Source: Salminus brasiliensis
Lineage: Eukaryota > Chordata > Actinopteri > Characiformes > Bryconidae
Length of the DNA stretch: 64,000 bases
Assembly (NCBI RefSeq): GCF_030463535.1
Contig: NC_132879.1
Location: forward strand, 36,318,425 to 36,382,424
Reading direction: 5' to 3'
The stretch's first letter is position 1; each line of letters begins with the position of its first letter. The position numbers were made by a program, and so were the translations under genes. The notes under the pieces were generated by a model. That model was not told the origin of the DNA, did not search any database, and saw only the letters and a program-made list of their open reading frames with translations. Below are positions 50,350 to 61,970 of this stretch, piece by piece.

Positions 50350-50519
50350 GCCAATTATCAGTCAAGCTTTTGGGTCATGCATGCTTTTTGTCACTCATCA
50401 CTGACAACACATCTAGTACTGAGTGTCATTCTTTAATTCTCAATGGTATTCAATAGTATAATAACACAAACAGTTCAGTACTGTTCACGTTTTGTTTTGA
50501 GCACACTGAGTAAACATCC

Positions 50520-51213
50520 ATGATGCAGGCTAAAAAAATGAGGCTAATTGTTAATATACCATTTTTTACAAAAAAACTCAGAAGATGTGTTATAGAGATG
50601 CATGGCGCTGGAAAAGGCTACAAAAGCATTGCTAAAAACAATATTCTATGGACAAATGAGGCAAAATTGGAATTTGTTTTGCACAACATACAGAATGTTA
50701 TGTTTGGAAAGAAAAGAACACCTACAGCCAAAACATCATCCCTAACATTTTCCGAAGACTTATTAGACAGAGGGAAGCTGATTTATAAAATGATGGGAAA
50801 GGATTTTCTTCAGACACGTCATATGAGCAAGCTAAAACGAAAAGTAACTGAAGCCATGCGCTCACTGGTGGATCAATACATTCAAATGTGTATGAAAACA
50901 TTTATTAGGAAAATGTAGAGGCAGCAGTCTATGTCCTCAAGCTAAAGAAATATTGGGTAAAGCAACAAAACAATGACTCAAAGCACAGAAGTAAATGAAC
51001 TAAAGATTGTCTTAAAAAGATTTGTGTTTTGAAATGGCTACGTCAGAGTCCTGACCTTAACCCTATCTAGATGCAGTGAAATGACCTGAAGAGGGCTGTG
51101 CACGCAAGTCATCCTCAAAATATTTAGTAACTGATTTGCAGGGAGGAATGGTCCACAATTGTTCCTTAACATTGTGCAATTTTTTTTGCAGCTACAGGCA
51201 ACATACTTTTGGG
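50520..51213 (+). pseudogene. Tc1-like transposase, degenerate and internally deleted
   Basis: MHGAGKGYKSIAK (50600-50638) is the N-terminal helix-turn-helix. It is joined directly to NILWTNEAKLEFV, the region of the first catalytic Asp, here Asn (TNE for TDE), so about a hundred residues are missing between. Further on QQNNDSKHRSK (second Asp now Asn), LKWLRQSPDLNPI, then TAG where the catalytic Glu should be, and LKRAVHASHPQN are read with stops between. The open 132-codon frame at 50520-50918 is only a surviving stretch of this pseudogene. Confidence 0.8.
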
Positions 51214-51670
51214 GTGATTGCTGCTGAAGGAGAACCAGCAAAGTATAATATTAAAGTATTGACTTACTTTTTCTAGCCTGCACTATGAATATTCACTCAA
51301 CATGCTCAATAAAAGACACGAACAGTACAATTGTTTGTGTTATTAGTCTGGTTAGATGTAGTTGTCTTTAATTGTGACTTTAGTAATCAAAGTAATTTAC
51401 TAGCAATCAATCCAAGTCACTCCAAAATATTCCCTTTTTTGCAACTGTAATTTGATTAATACCCTAAAAGTGACAAAAGTGTTTGTATTCTGTTGAAATT
51501 TGCAGCCTTATGATGCCAGTTGAGTGCAGAGTATTGTTAGCATTATGTTAGACCTGGGGTTCCTAATACTAACATAATAGGGTTCTATCCATCTATATAA
51601 CTATTTCATTGATTCTTACAGACCTCAAGACTTATGATGTAATCTTAAATGCCTTTCAACATGTCAAGCT
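51214..51670 (+). repeat. Segment Y, copy 2
   Basis: It is in its natural place directly after the transposase remnant (IAAEGEPAKYNI, then CAATAAAAGACACGAACAG). It matches 49138-49607 until CATGTCAAGC, where similarity ends sharply. Confidence 0.8.
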
Positions 51671-52485
51671 GCCTTGACTTACTTGCACTAGTCCATGCGC
51701 AAACATGGCCCTTCTGACTTCCAGCGTAACCTACGTAACATATCTGGGTGATACGTCTTGGAGTGCAACAATGCGCAAAACTTTACATATGCACATGTGC
51801 TAGAAGACTCCTTTGATGTACATTCCCCCTCATAGCAACAAAAAAAGTGTAATATCCTGAGGGAGGGCCTTCCCGTGAGGGGGTTGAGCTAGTGAACTAC
51901 TTCCATATCCTCAACATATGCAGATGGGAGGAGCTGAGGGTGGGGGGTTGGGGTCAGGAGTCTGAGCCAGCAGTCTATCTTCATCCTGTACAGAACGGAA
52001 CCAGATGCAGATTTCTTTTTTAGTAGAAATCTTACGGAGGCACTGCCTGCAGCGCTACATGGCTCTACACAAGCCGTGGGATCCTGGTCTAGGCTGTAGG
52101 CAGATAGGCGCTCTAATTTTTTTCTGGAGAAAACCACACAGTGCTTTAAATACATGTTATTACTTTCTGCTACTTAATAAAACATGACAAATGATAAGTC
52201 TTTGGTTTTTCAGTGTTTGATGTCCAATTGTCTTTCCTTTAAGAGTATAACTGCTCTAATTTTCCACTCTGTTCTTTGAACCAGACATGAAAAGATTTTC
52301 ATGGGATTTGTTTTGCACTCTTTCCAATACTGTCAGTATTTACTGATGCTGACAAATGGAAGGGAAGGCTCTTAATTAGCTGCATTAATTAACCCAAATC
52401 GTGCCAGGCTCAACTGTAAAAATATCCATTCATCGTTTTTGCTTTGTTTTGACAACAGAGCAGCAGTGGTAGAACAATGACTGTA
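51671..52485. other. Non-coding, no gene recognised
   Basis: Nothing recognised. An 88-codon minus-strand ORF (51889-52155) has no family. Confidence 0.4.
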
Positions 52486-52630
52486 GACAGAAATACAGTA
52501 ACATTTTCCAGAGACTTATTAGACAGAGATAGGGGGGGTTATTCATAAAATGACAAGAAAGGCACATCATACAAGCAAGCTACAACAAAGGCGAACTGAA
52601 GGCCATACAGAAAGGAGCAACTCTGCCAGA
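52486..52630 (+). repeat. Tc1-like fragment, third piece
   Basis: ATTTTCCAGAGACTTATTAGACAG ... CATAAAATGA ... CAAGCTACAACAAAGGCG ... GAAGGCCATACAGAAAGG matches 50745-50870 of the pseudogene upstream. Confidence 0.65.
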
Positions 52631-53040
52631 CATTACTGTACATAATGTACAAAGAATAAAGAATGTAAGAAATGTGATACTTATTTAGACTTGATTAGAT
52701 GTTAAAAGTTACATATAATAAACCCCCCTTGGTGCTGTAAACCCTGGGAAGCTGAGTATGTCAATTTTTCACTCTCAACACCCACCATCTACCTACAAAA
52801 ATAACTCCCCCAACAAGCAACATGAGAATTCAAATGCATGGCCAAAACAAACGTCATGTGGTCAGTTCTGGGGGGGGGTATGAATGCCAAAGACAAGAGA
52901 CTTTTGCCAAGATCTACAATTTTATTTGTATTGTAGTATTAAAAGTCTCAGTCTGGAAACTCAACAATATCCATATTTGACCTGACGGGAAACTTCAGTA
53001 GGCAAAGTCTGCAATTTCCACTGCAGGGCAGAGTAAGTAT
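52631..53040. other. Non-coding, no gene recognised
   Basis: A nine-G run lies near 52869-52877. Nothing else is seen. Confidence 0.4.
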
Positions 53041-53044
53041 TTAA

Positions 53045-53194
53045 CCCCTTAAAAGTCTATGGCCTGCCGGTGGGACAAAAGTGTAATTACAAACTTATAT
53101 AACCAGAGAATAGCCTCACCAGTTTGTACAGAAGTCCCTGTAGTTACTAAATAATACACCCTTAGTGTGTAACAAGCCTTGGAGTGTTGAGGGG
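53045..53194. mobile_element. TTAA-type MITE, copy 3 (inverted)
   Basis: TTAA (53041-53044) then CCCCTTAAAAGTC, ending GTTGAGGGG followed by TTTAA. Internally ACCCTTAGTGTGTAACAAGCC and CAAGCCTTGGAGTG are the reverse of copy 1 (CTCCAAGGCTTATTACACAC). At 150 bases it is the longest copy, so it may be closest to the original. Confidence 0.8.
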
Positions 53195-53365
53195 TTTAAC
53201 TATACCTAATTCATTTATTCATTCACTCATTTGTTCATTTAATGGTATGAAGCAATAAAGCGATCATTTCATAAAAAATATTATCAGCTTCTTCTGATGC
53301 TAATGGAGATACTTAGTAGGATTTAATCATAGGAGACAACTTGTCTTCCTAAACGCACCATCTGT

Positions 53366-53454
53366 CAAAGCAGATAATAATAATAATAATGATAATAACA
53401 ATAATAACAACATCAACAACAATAATTATAACACCACCAACAACAATAATAGTA

Positions 53455-53507
<53 letters not shown>

Positions 53508-53515
53508 CTGCTTTG
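53366..53515. repeat. AAT/ATT inverted repeat (hairpin)
   Basis: The left arm starts CAAAGCAGATAATAATAAT and the right arm ends ATTATTATCTGCTTTG. The arms are reverse complements for roughly 30 bases, with a further ATT tract between. The non-repetitive ends (CAAAGCAG/CTGCTTTG) show the palindrome is not just a by-product of the triplet. Confidence 0.9.
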
Positions 53516-53587
53516 GATTATTATTATTACGCGAAAGCAAACGTCATTGTCTGTACGATGCCGCCCTCTGGTGTCAAATTAGTGACA

Positions 53588-53590
<3 letters not shown>

Positions 53591-53672
<82 letters not shown>
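53591..53672. repeat. (AT)40 microsatellite upstream of cep83
   Basis: AT run with one C interruption at 53651, ending about 120 bases before the presumed cep83 first exon. Confidence 0.95.
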
Positions 53673-53789
53673 ATTTATTTATTTTTTCTTTTAAATCTTA
53701 TATATTTTAAATATTTAACAACATGCAAAAAAACAAAAAATCTAAACAACGGAAAAAAAGGTGTTTAGGGACTTTTATTTTGAAGCGTA

Positions 53790-53867
53790 TCGCTCGGTTT
53801 TGGCGGCCATATTGAGAGTGTGAGCCGGGGACGCTACTGTCTTGTTGCTAGGCTTAACTTACTTCAG
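53790..53867 (+). promoter_or_regulatory. cep83: Probable cep83 promoter and first non-coding exon
   Basis: A GC-richer island interrupts AT-rich DNA here. It holds a YY1-like motif (GGCGGCCATATTG, 53802-53814), often found at the start of TATA-less vertebrate genes. An RFX-type half-site GTTGCTAGG (53844-53852) and a good donor TTCAG|GTAATG at 53867/53868 follow. The ATG is 870 bases further on, so at least one leader intron is expected. Assignment to cep83 is by position and orientation. Confidence 0.5.
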
Positions 53868-54738
53868 GTAATGTAGGTAAAATTGATCAGATTATATTGC
53901 TGAAGTTCAGCTGTAACAAGAGGAGCCGCTTCATTAGCTGAGAAACTCCATGCTGTAGTTTACGTCTTCTTTGTTTATTGCCCACCGGCCACTGAAAAAG
54001 GCGTTAGCTACAGTGTTGACTTGCCTGACTGACTAATGATGGCTAGCGCTAGTGGCTTGAACTTGTTGACTAAACAAAGGTCGGGCTAAAGGCGCCACAT
54101 TTGAACACGGGTTGAGGAGCTCTCTTGGTCTGTGTTCAGGGAGGCATTCTGGGTTATCTTCTTAATTTGAACGTAAAGCTCGTTGCTTTTCCTTCCTTAA
54201 TCTACATGTGTTAAATCCTGCTCTTTAGCGGACTCCCGAGATGCCACCATAAACACCAATAAACCCCTAGAACTACTTGGCATGTCCTGGCTGCCTCTGC
54301 ATCGACTGGTTCAGCTGCCCATACAACATGCGGACCCTCCTTGTTTGCCGTTTGCCCGTTGCTGCTTGGCTGACGTTACGTTTCCACAACAGAAAATGAA
54401 AGGAAATCACTTGAGAGTGACTATGCGAGCCGAGTGGCTGAGGGGGCAATCACTTGAGGGACATTTGGGACTCCTACTGCCTTGGTAACAGGGCTGGTGT
54501 GCTCGACCTGCCTTGATTAGGAGCTTCATTCTTCTCTGCTCTGCTTCTAATAGCGGCGCCGTTCTGCATGACAAGGGCTTTCTGTCAACATATGCACCAG
54601 TCCTTTGCATATTTCACTCTCGTCTGAAGAGGTTAAAGAGGGCTAGACTGGCTTGATTGGACATTCTCTCCTGTGGCAAGCTCACAAGTAGGTCCCCTTT
54701 GGTTGTGAGGAAAGTACAGCACCTTAATCGCAAAGAAG
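53868..54738 (+). other. cep83: cep83 leader region (5' intron and/or untranslated exon)
   Basis: No coding similarity is seen. Possible acceptors include CTGCTCTTTAG ending at 54228 and TTCTAATAG ending near 54553. A possible donor CTTG|GTAACA lies at 54484/54485. I could not decide which is used. Short ORFs here show no recognisable family. Confidence 0.4.
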
Positions 54739-57700
54739 ATGAGTGCTCCTGCACTAGGCCAGTCCTCCTCTGCTGTGCTCCTGAATCTGGAAGCTGGTGG
54801 GAGTGGGCGAGTGCCAGCCCTGCTTGGGGGGCCTGTGGGACTGAGCAGCTCGGACATGGAGCTGCAGAAGATGCTCATCGATGAGAGGATGCGCTGCGAG
54901 AAACACAAAACCAACTACCAGACCCTGAAGGCAGAGCACACGAGGTACTATACACTACGATGTCAGTATCTATTTGAGGGAGGGAATCCAGGCGTGGTAC
55001 TTTTTTTGGGTGTTTATGTAGTTTTAAAAGTACTTAAAAAGCTTTCAGAGGGGAATGAGTGTGTGTGTATGTAGACTGCAGGACGACTACACCCGAGTGC
55101 AGTCTGAACTGAAAAGGATGCTGAGTGACAAGCAGGCTGGTCAGGAGAAACTGCAGCTGCTACTGGCAGAGCTGAGAGGAGAGCTGTTGGACAAGACTCG
55201 CGATCTAGAAGAGCTCAAACTGCAGGTACAGAACTATTATTTTTGTTGTTTTTTGTTGTGCATATGACTGGACTTAGTGTGGATATTGCAGACGTTTTCA
55301 ACAGGGTTGAAATTCTGCGTTTGGAGTACAGTAACACTCAGCGCAAGGCAGGGATATCGGACGGTCCTGCAAGGCGGCACCACTCCAGTGTTCAGCCTCA
55401 TTTAACATTCCTACCTTGTTTTGGGGGATTAGAAATGGGAAAACACAAATCTCTGTGGGTTAGACACCTTCATTCTAAAGGGAGATATGGTGTAAAATGA
55501 CCTCCTGTAGGCTTCCATGCGACATAGAAACTTTACTATGAATCAAATATCATAAAATCTTGCAAAGGACAGAATCTAGGGACTGTGTTCCTGGTGCATG
55601 ACACTGGGAGCATGATTGGGGTAGTAGTAGTAGTAATAATAATAATAATAATAAAAATAATAATTATAATGTGTTTTTGTACCTCATTGCTTTCCATGCT
55701 ATCAGAACACATAACTGAAGCTAATATGACCAGAATACCTGCTCTAAACGAAAAGACTAATGGGGATATTTTAATTATGTGCCTTGTAGGCGATGACCCC
55801 TCAACGATTGGAGCTGCTGAAAGCCCAGGTTCAGCAGGAGATGGAGGGTCCCATCAGAGAGCGCTTCAGTAAGCTAGAGGAGGTAAGAGAACTTTAGTGG
55901 GGTCACACTGAAGCAACTTTATATCATAATGTAGTTCTTTGTAGTGTTCCTTTTCTTCAGAAAGAAGGGGGTTTGGAACTTTACCGAAACAATAAACATG
56001 TCTAGCAATACCCTCCTTAAAAAAATAGACCTGTCTATTTTTTTTTTTTAGACTTGTTCCAAATATACTTAAAATATTGAATGCTTCCTTTTTTCACTTC
56101 AAATATGTATATATTTTGTCTGTATGAACTATATTTACATAAAATATACTCATGGATAAAGCAGCAAGGGTATCAGCACACAGTGGGCTTTGCAATATTT
56201 TGTCTTTTACTATAAAGTTTTATCAGTGTATTCAAATTATTGCTTAGATTTTAGTGCTAATTCATTTTTATTTTCATTCCAAATATATGTGTATGTATGG
56301 TCTAGATGGCAAAAGATTCGATTCAACCAACGTCGTCCTAGTATGGGAAACACTACACCAATAGTGCTGTTTACAAATGAGCAGTTTTCATTTTCAGGGA
56401 GGCATGAAAGATTAACTTGACATGAGCACCAAGCTTTTCACTAAGAAATAAAATGATTAAAACTACCATTGTGTTTCAAACCTGAAGACTAAACGCAACA
56501 CAGAAAAGCTACAAATGTAGTGAACAACAGCAAAAAAAAGAAAAATTAATAGAGGAAAATAAAAATCAAGGGACCATCTAATTCTGAACTCCACTCTGAA
56601 AATAAATGCAGCTTCACCTAACACCAAAACCACCTTTTGCCAGAAAAAAGGAGATAAATACCTTAATGTCCTTTACATTTTCCTTCATAAACATCCCTGG
56701 TGCAGTTTTCCCTACTATGATAACTTCCATAAAAGTAAAAAAGTAAGAAAATGATTTCATATTGGTTTTAAAACAGTTGGTGAATTGCGTTGTTTTTTTA
56801 TTTGGTTTTCTTTTAACAAGCATCAGTTATTTCTCCGTTTGACTTATTTTGTTTCTTTCTTTTTGTCGCAGGAAGCAGAGAAGTACAGATCTCAATACAA
56901 CAAACTGCGTTACGACCTCACCTTCCTCAAGTCAGAGTTTGATCACCAGCGAGAGGAGCATGAGCGCATCTTGGAAGAGAGAATGATGCGTCACAGTGCT
57001 GATGTATGTCCTCTACATGTTTGCATGTGTGTGTGGTGCAGATTATGTAGAGTGCAATGTGTTCATCACTCCCCTGTTCTTTCCATTTACTTGTTTATTC
57101 TATTGTGTTTATGCCATAAGGAATCTTGGGGCTGTCTTAACACATCTCTGTGTTTGCTTTACCATGTTCAGTTGGCTCGTTTGGAGAGGGATAAGGAGGA
57201 GCTGAGCGCGCAGCTGCAGAGCAGTGACCCTGCGCGGGATGGGAAGCGTGTGGAAGCCCTGCTGAGGGAAAAGGCACAGCTGCATCAGAGAGTCCGTGGG
57301 CTGGAGGCAGAGGTGTCCGAGCTCCGTGCAGAGAGGGACAGCTCAGGAGCACAGGCTGAAAACGTGCAGCGAATCCAGATCCGCCAGATCGCTGAATCCC
57401 AGGCTGCGGTCAAGGCCCTGGAGGTGAGAGGAGACGTCAGTTAAAGATTACTGCAGTTGGAACATGAAAATGTTTATATTTTAGATATGGCTAGAATGAT
57501 GGAGATGATTCTGAAATGATGCCCTGTCCATATGTATCTGAATATTTTTAAAAACATAGCTTTACTTTGCGTGTTGGCTTCCCGACAAAACAACTGAGCT
57601 TACTCTTTCAGTTTTTGGCATTACACTGCTTTTTTGATGAATTTGACATCCCCTGCTGGGCTAGCATTCACATGGAGCATTTTGGGCTTTTTTTGCATTC

Positions 57701-60700
57701 TCATATAGATGAAAACATTTTCAAAAACTACTGGAGCCAGAGATAAAAACCTACGTTTTCAAAAATGTCCACAAACACATACACAGGGCCTGATAAAAAC
57801 GAGACGTAGTATTAGGAATGTAGATTCCGAATGGCAAGTAATTTTATTATGAATATTAATTGATGTCTGATTTAAAATAATGAAATAAAAAGGAGGTTAA
57901 TATGACAAGTAATTGCCTATTTTCTGAAAGTGTGCAGGTAACATCATATTTTGGTTTATGTCACTTGTATAAATGTTTTTTCTCTGTTTCTCTAGTTTTG
58001 CTTATTTCAGTTTGATTGATGCATAGAGTGTTATTTATATGCATAGCACTTCATGTTATTTCTTCTTTCTTCTCTGTCTCTGTTCTTTATTAAGTAATAA
58101 TTATGTAAAGCTGCTTTGTGACGACAACAGTTGTAAAAAGCGCTATACAAATAAATTTGACTTGACTTGACACTGCTATCAATTTGATACTGGCAGTCAT
58201 TGCAAATGTAATTAGTTGGCGATGATGACACTGATTACTGTACACGATTATAATACAGTCGGAGAAGCAGTCTGTTCGCATGCAGTTGGAACGAGTTGAG
58301 AAAGAGCTGCGTTCAACCCAGGAGCAGAATACCCTGCTCACCAGCAAACTGCACAAGGCTGAGAGGGAGCTTAATGCCCTTACTAGTCAGGTGGGCTTAA
58401 CCTTTCTTCTCAAAGAACCACATTCATTGTAAATTCCATAGTAGTTGACCAAGTGTATACCTTTTAATATTTCCTACTTGTACTCAATTAAATGCATTAC
58501 ATGTTTATTTTAAATTCAACAGGTTGAAGGGATGAGGCACACACATAAGTTGGACTTGGCTAATGTGAAGTTGGAGTGTGTGAGAGCCAGAGGAGAGGTG
58601 GAGAGGGAGCGAGACACACTGCAAGCCCAAGTGGAAGGTAAACATCAAGACTGTATGAGGGCCTGAAAATAAATCAAATCGATATTCAGAACCTTTCATT
58701 GGTGTAGTGTTGCCAATGTTGGTTAGTTCACTTTTTTTTTATTATGTTAATTTGGGCATACAGTTTAAAAAATAGTCCCACGGTCCGCATGTCCCACATA
58801 CTGTAAAACCATTATGCAACAATAAAGAGCAGAACGGAATTTAGCGCTACATAATTTTGACATAACACACAAAATGTATAGCGCTGTCTTGGTAGCAACA
58901 GTAGGCTAGCATACACACACACTTCATTTTAATATCAGAAAATAAATATAAAAGTTTTTTCCACACACCTGGAATGCTATCTGAACATGGCCAAAGAATG
59001 TTAAGAAACTGCAGTCAAAACACGTCTGTTTTCTTTCTAAAGTTCAGTTCTTGTTTTAAAGACTGCAGTAATGACAGGTTTATGTATGTACTGTTTGGTT
59101 CTGTTTTGCACAATACAATTATTTGATAAACACATTATAGGTGAATCGTGGCTTATTTTAAAGACAGGCTTACTGTTTCTAATAAGTTTCTTTTAAAAAA
59201 GTACATTTATTAGTTTTTAAAGTCACTTTTAAATACAATGTGATGACTTTTTGCCCATACTGCACACTACTAGGTGAGCTAAGGGAATTGTGGCTGATCC
59301 CACAGCCATTTTAATATTTGAATATATCTATTACTATATGTATTTCATATATTGTGGGGCAAAGCAAACTTACTGTACTCAGTTTTTTTCATACATTTCA
59401 TACATTCATGATGAAACTACTGATTGTTTTTTGTATTCTTTGTACTCTTGAAAATAGAATAACCATTAAAAAAACATAAAGTACCAGTATCTAAATAAAT
59501 ATAAAAACTAGGAACCAACAAGTATACAGTGATGCACATTTTTGTTCATAACACCCAGCCCTACTGTAAACACTTTACACATGCAGTAATGTGTTTTAAG
59601 GAGACAGTACATGAACACATACAGTGAGGAGTCATGTGACTCTGTCCCATTTAGTCTGCGACATGGAAGCAACATAGAGAACTCAAAACACCGAGCCAAC
59701 TGAGCAACTTGAGCCGCTTTTACAAAAGAAAAATTCTGTCTATTGTTCATTATAATGGTCGTTAATTTATCATAGTTGTGTTAAAACATTTAAAAACTTT
59801 TTTTTATTAATAATTGTTTTGATTTGAGCTCATATCGCAGAGCACTAAACAGTATCTCTCCTCATTTTCATCACTTTTATTATGCTCAGCTACTATTTCT
59901 CAGGCTCAGCCACCCTAACTTCTCTCTGTCCCAGGGTTGCACTCTGATCTTGAAGTCTGGAAGGCAGCTGTGGACAGAAATAAAGAATTGCTGTCGGAGA
60001 AAGAGCGAGAACTGGTCCGCAGGGTGCAGGCAGCGAGAGAAGAAGAGATACAGAAAATGACTGCAGTTCAGGAGGAAAAGTAGGTGTTCTCCTTAAGCCC
60101 ACCAATGACTGTCTTACTTAGCAAGTTATCAGATTATGCCATGTCTGTGCCCTATGATCTCCAGTGAGTGCTTTTATTCAAGTGGAACGTTTGCATGATG
60201 GCATATGTGTATGTATCAGGCTGGAACTGGAGAATCGTCTTTCTGAGCTGGAGCAGCAGAGGGCTCTCCAGGAGGCTACCGGAAACACTCTGAAAGAGGA
60301 GTGGGAGGATCGTGTCCGTGCTGCACAGCTGGAAAAGAAGGCTGCTCGCAAAGAGCTGCAGAATATTAGGTAACCTCTTCAGACTTGAGTTTGGAGCAGG
60401 AATTTGTTGGTTATCTAATTAGAAGTGGGAAATATTATATTTTAATGTGCTCCAATTGAGCAGTGTCTTCGACTAAATGAATGTATTACAATACAACTGG
60501 GATGCTGACTTCAATTATGACCAGCTACACAGTAACAGGATAACTAGATGTTTGTAAAGCTAGTTCTTAAGGACTGATTATGTGCTAACGTGATGCATGT
60601 GTGTCTTCTATGTCTCAGAGCTAAGATGCAGCAGCAGGGACTGCAGCTAGAAGAACTGGAGAGACACAAGACAGAAACTGCAGAGCTGAGAAGAGTATGT

Positions 60701-61927
60701 ATGAGACCCATGCACTTAACAGCTTGCCAAAGCTGAATTGGGGGTACAGGAATCTGCATCTGGTGTCAATAAAGCAGACTTAACGGATTTGTTCATGATG
60801 AACCATGTTTCTTTCTGACTTTGTCCTGATGATACATTTCTGCCTATGCCTCAGCAAAATGCAGAGCTGAATTTGCAGATAAACACCCTGTCTCATTCCG
60901 AGAGCGAGCTGATGGAAGCAAATAGTAGGCTGAGGGAGAGCCTGGAAAGAGTAAGAGAGGAGCTAAGGAGTTCTCGCACACAAATGGAAAGGACCCAGCA
61001 GGAGGCCGAGAGGTACACCACAGTTACTGTTCCGGAATCTACATTTTGCCCTGAAACGTAAATTTGAGCATGGCAGGTTTCTAAACTATATACAGTGGGT
61101 GCTTTTAAAAGAGCCTTTACTTATTGTCATTAATTAGGCCATCTAATAATATGATACTTTCACTAGACGCATGTCTCACTACCACTCTCTCACTATATCA
61201 CTACAAATGTGTTTTATTCCACACTGCATATGCTGCACTCTATTAACTCAAGTTATGTATATGTTTATATGTTCAGTGTACACTGCATGACATGCAAACA
61301 CCTTGTATGTCCATTTTGAGTGACCTATACCTACTCCTAAACATAAATGTAGTATAAACATCAGTTCTTTCTTTTTGCTTTTTCTAATGTTCTGGTGGTA
61401 TTTTGGGAAGTGCACCTCTTTGTATAGTATGATTTCTCTCCTCTGTTAAGGCTGGTGGAAGAGAGACGGGTGGAGTGGTTGGAGGAGAAGCATAAACTCC
61501 AAGAAAGAGAGGCAGAACTGCAGGAGAAATACAGCCAAGCCAAAGAGCGCATGCAGAGGGCTTCACTTGCTCAGAAAAAGGTTCTGCTCTGCTTTATAAT
61601 TGGTTTGGTGTGCAGAAGGAGAGTGTACATAATCATTGATGTTAATTTCTGTAGAACATTATGTGGTTATTTTGAGTATCCCCAAGGACCTTTTTGCCTG
61701 TTATTCTCATTCATTCTGTTGCTTCTTCTGTTTTGTTTTGTTTTTTTGTAGAGAAAGACCATGACTGAAGCTAAAGAGAAGAAACTGCTAGATAAGATTC
61801 AGTTGCTGGAAGCCAAAATAGCAGAACTGGAAATTGAGACTCGCATGGCAAAGACGTACATGTTTCACTAAGCAAAAGCAATTCATTTACTGGAAGATCT
61901 GTTTGAATCATTTTTAAGTGTATATAT

Positions 61928-61970
<43 letters not shown>

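Noticed and set aside
50520..50918. 132-codon ORF as a novel gene
   Set aside because: It contains Tc1 transposase motifs in abnormal order and is part of a decayed transposon.
54282..54488. 68-codon ORF as an upstream coding exon of cep83
   Set aside because: No similarity to CEP83 N-termini and no splice pair that keeps it in frame with the exon at 54739.
61455..61751. 98-codon ORF as a separate gene
   Set aside because: It is cep83 exon 12 read through its weak donor into the intron.
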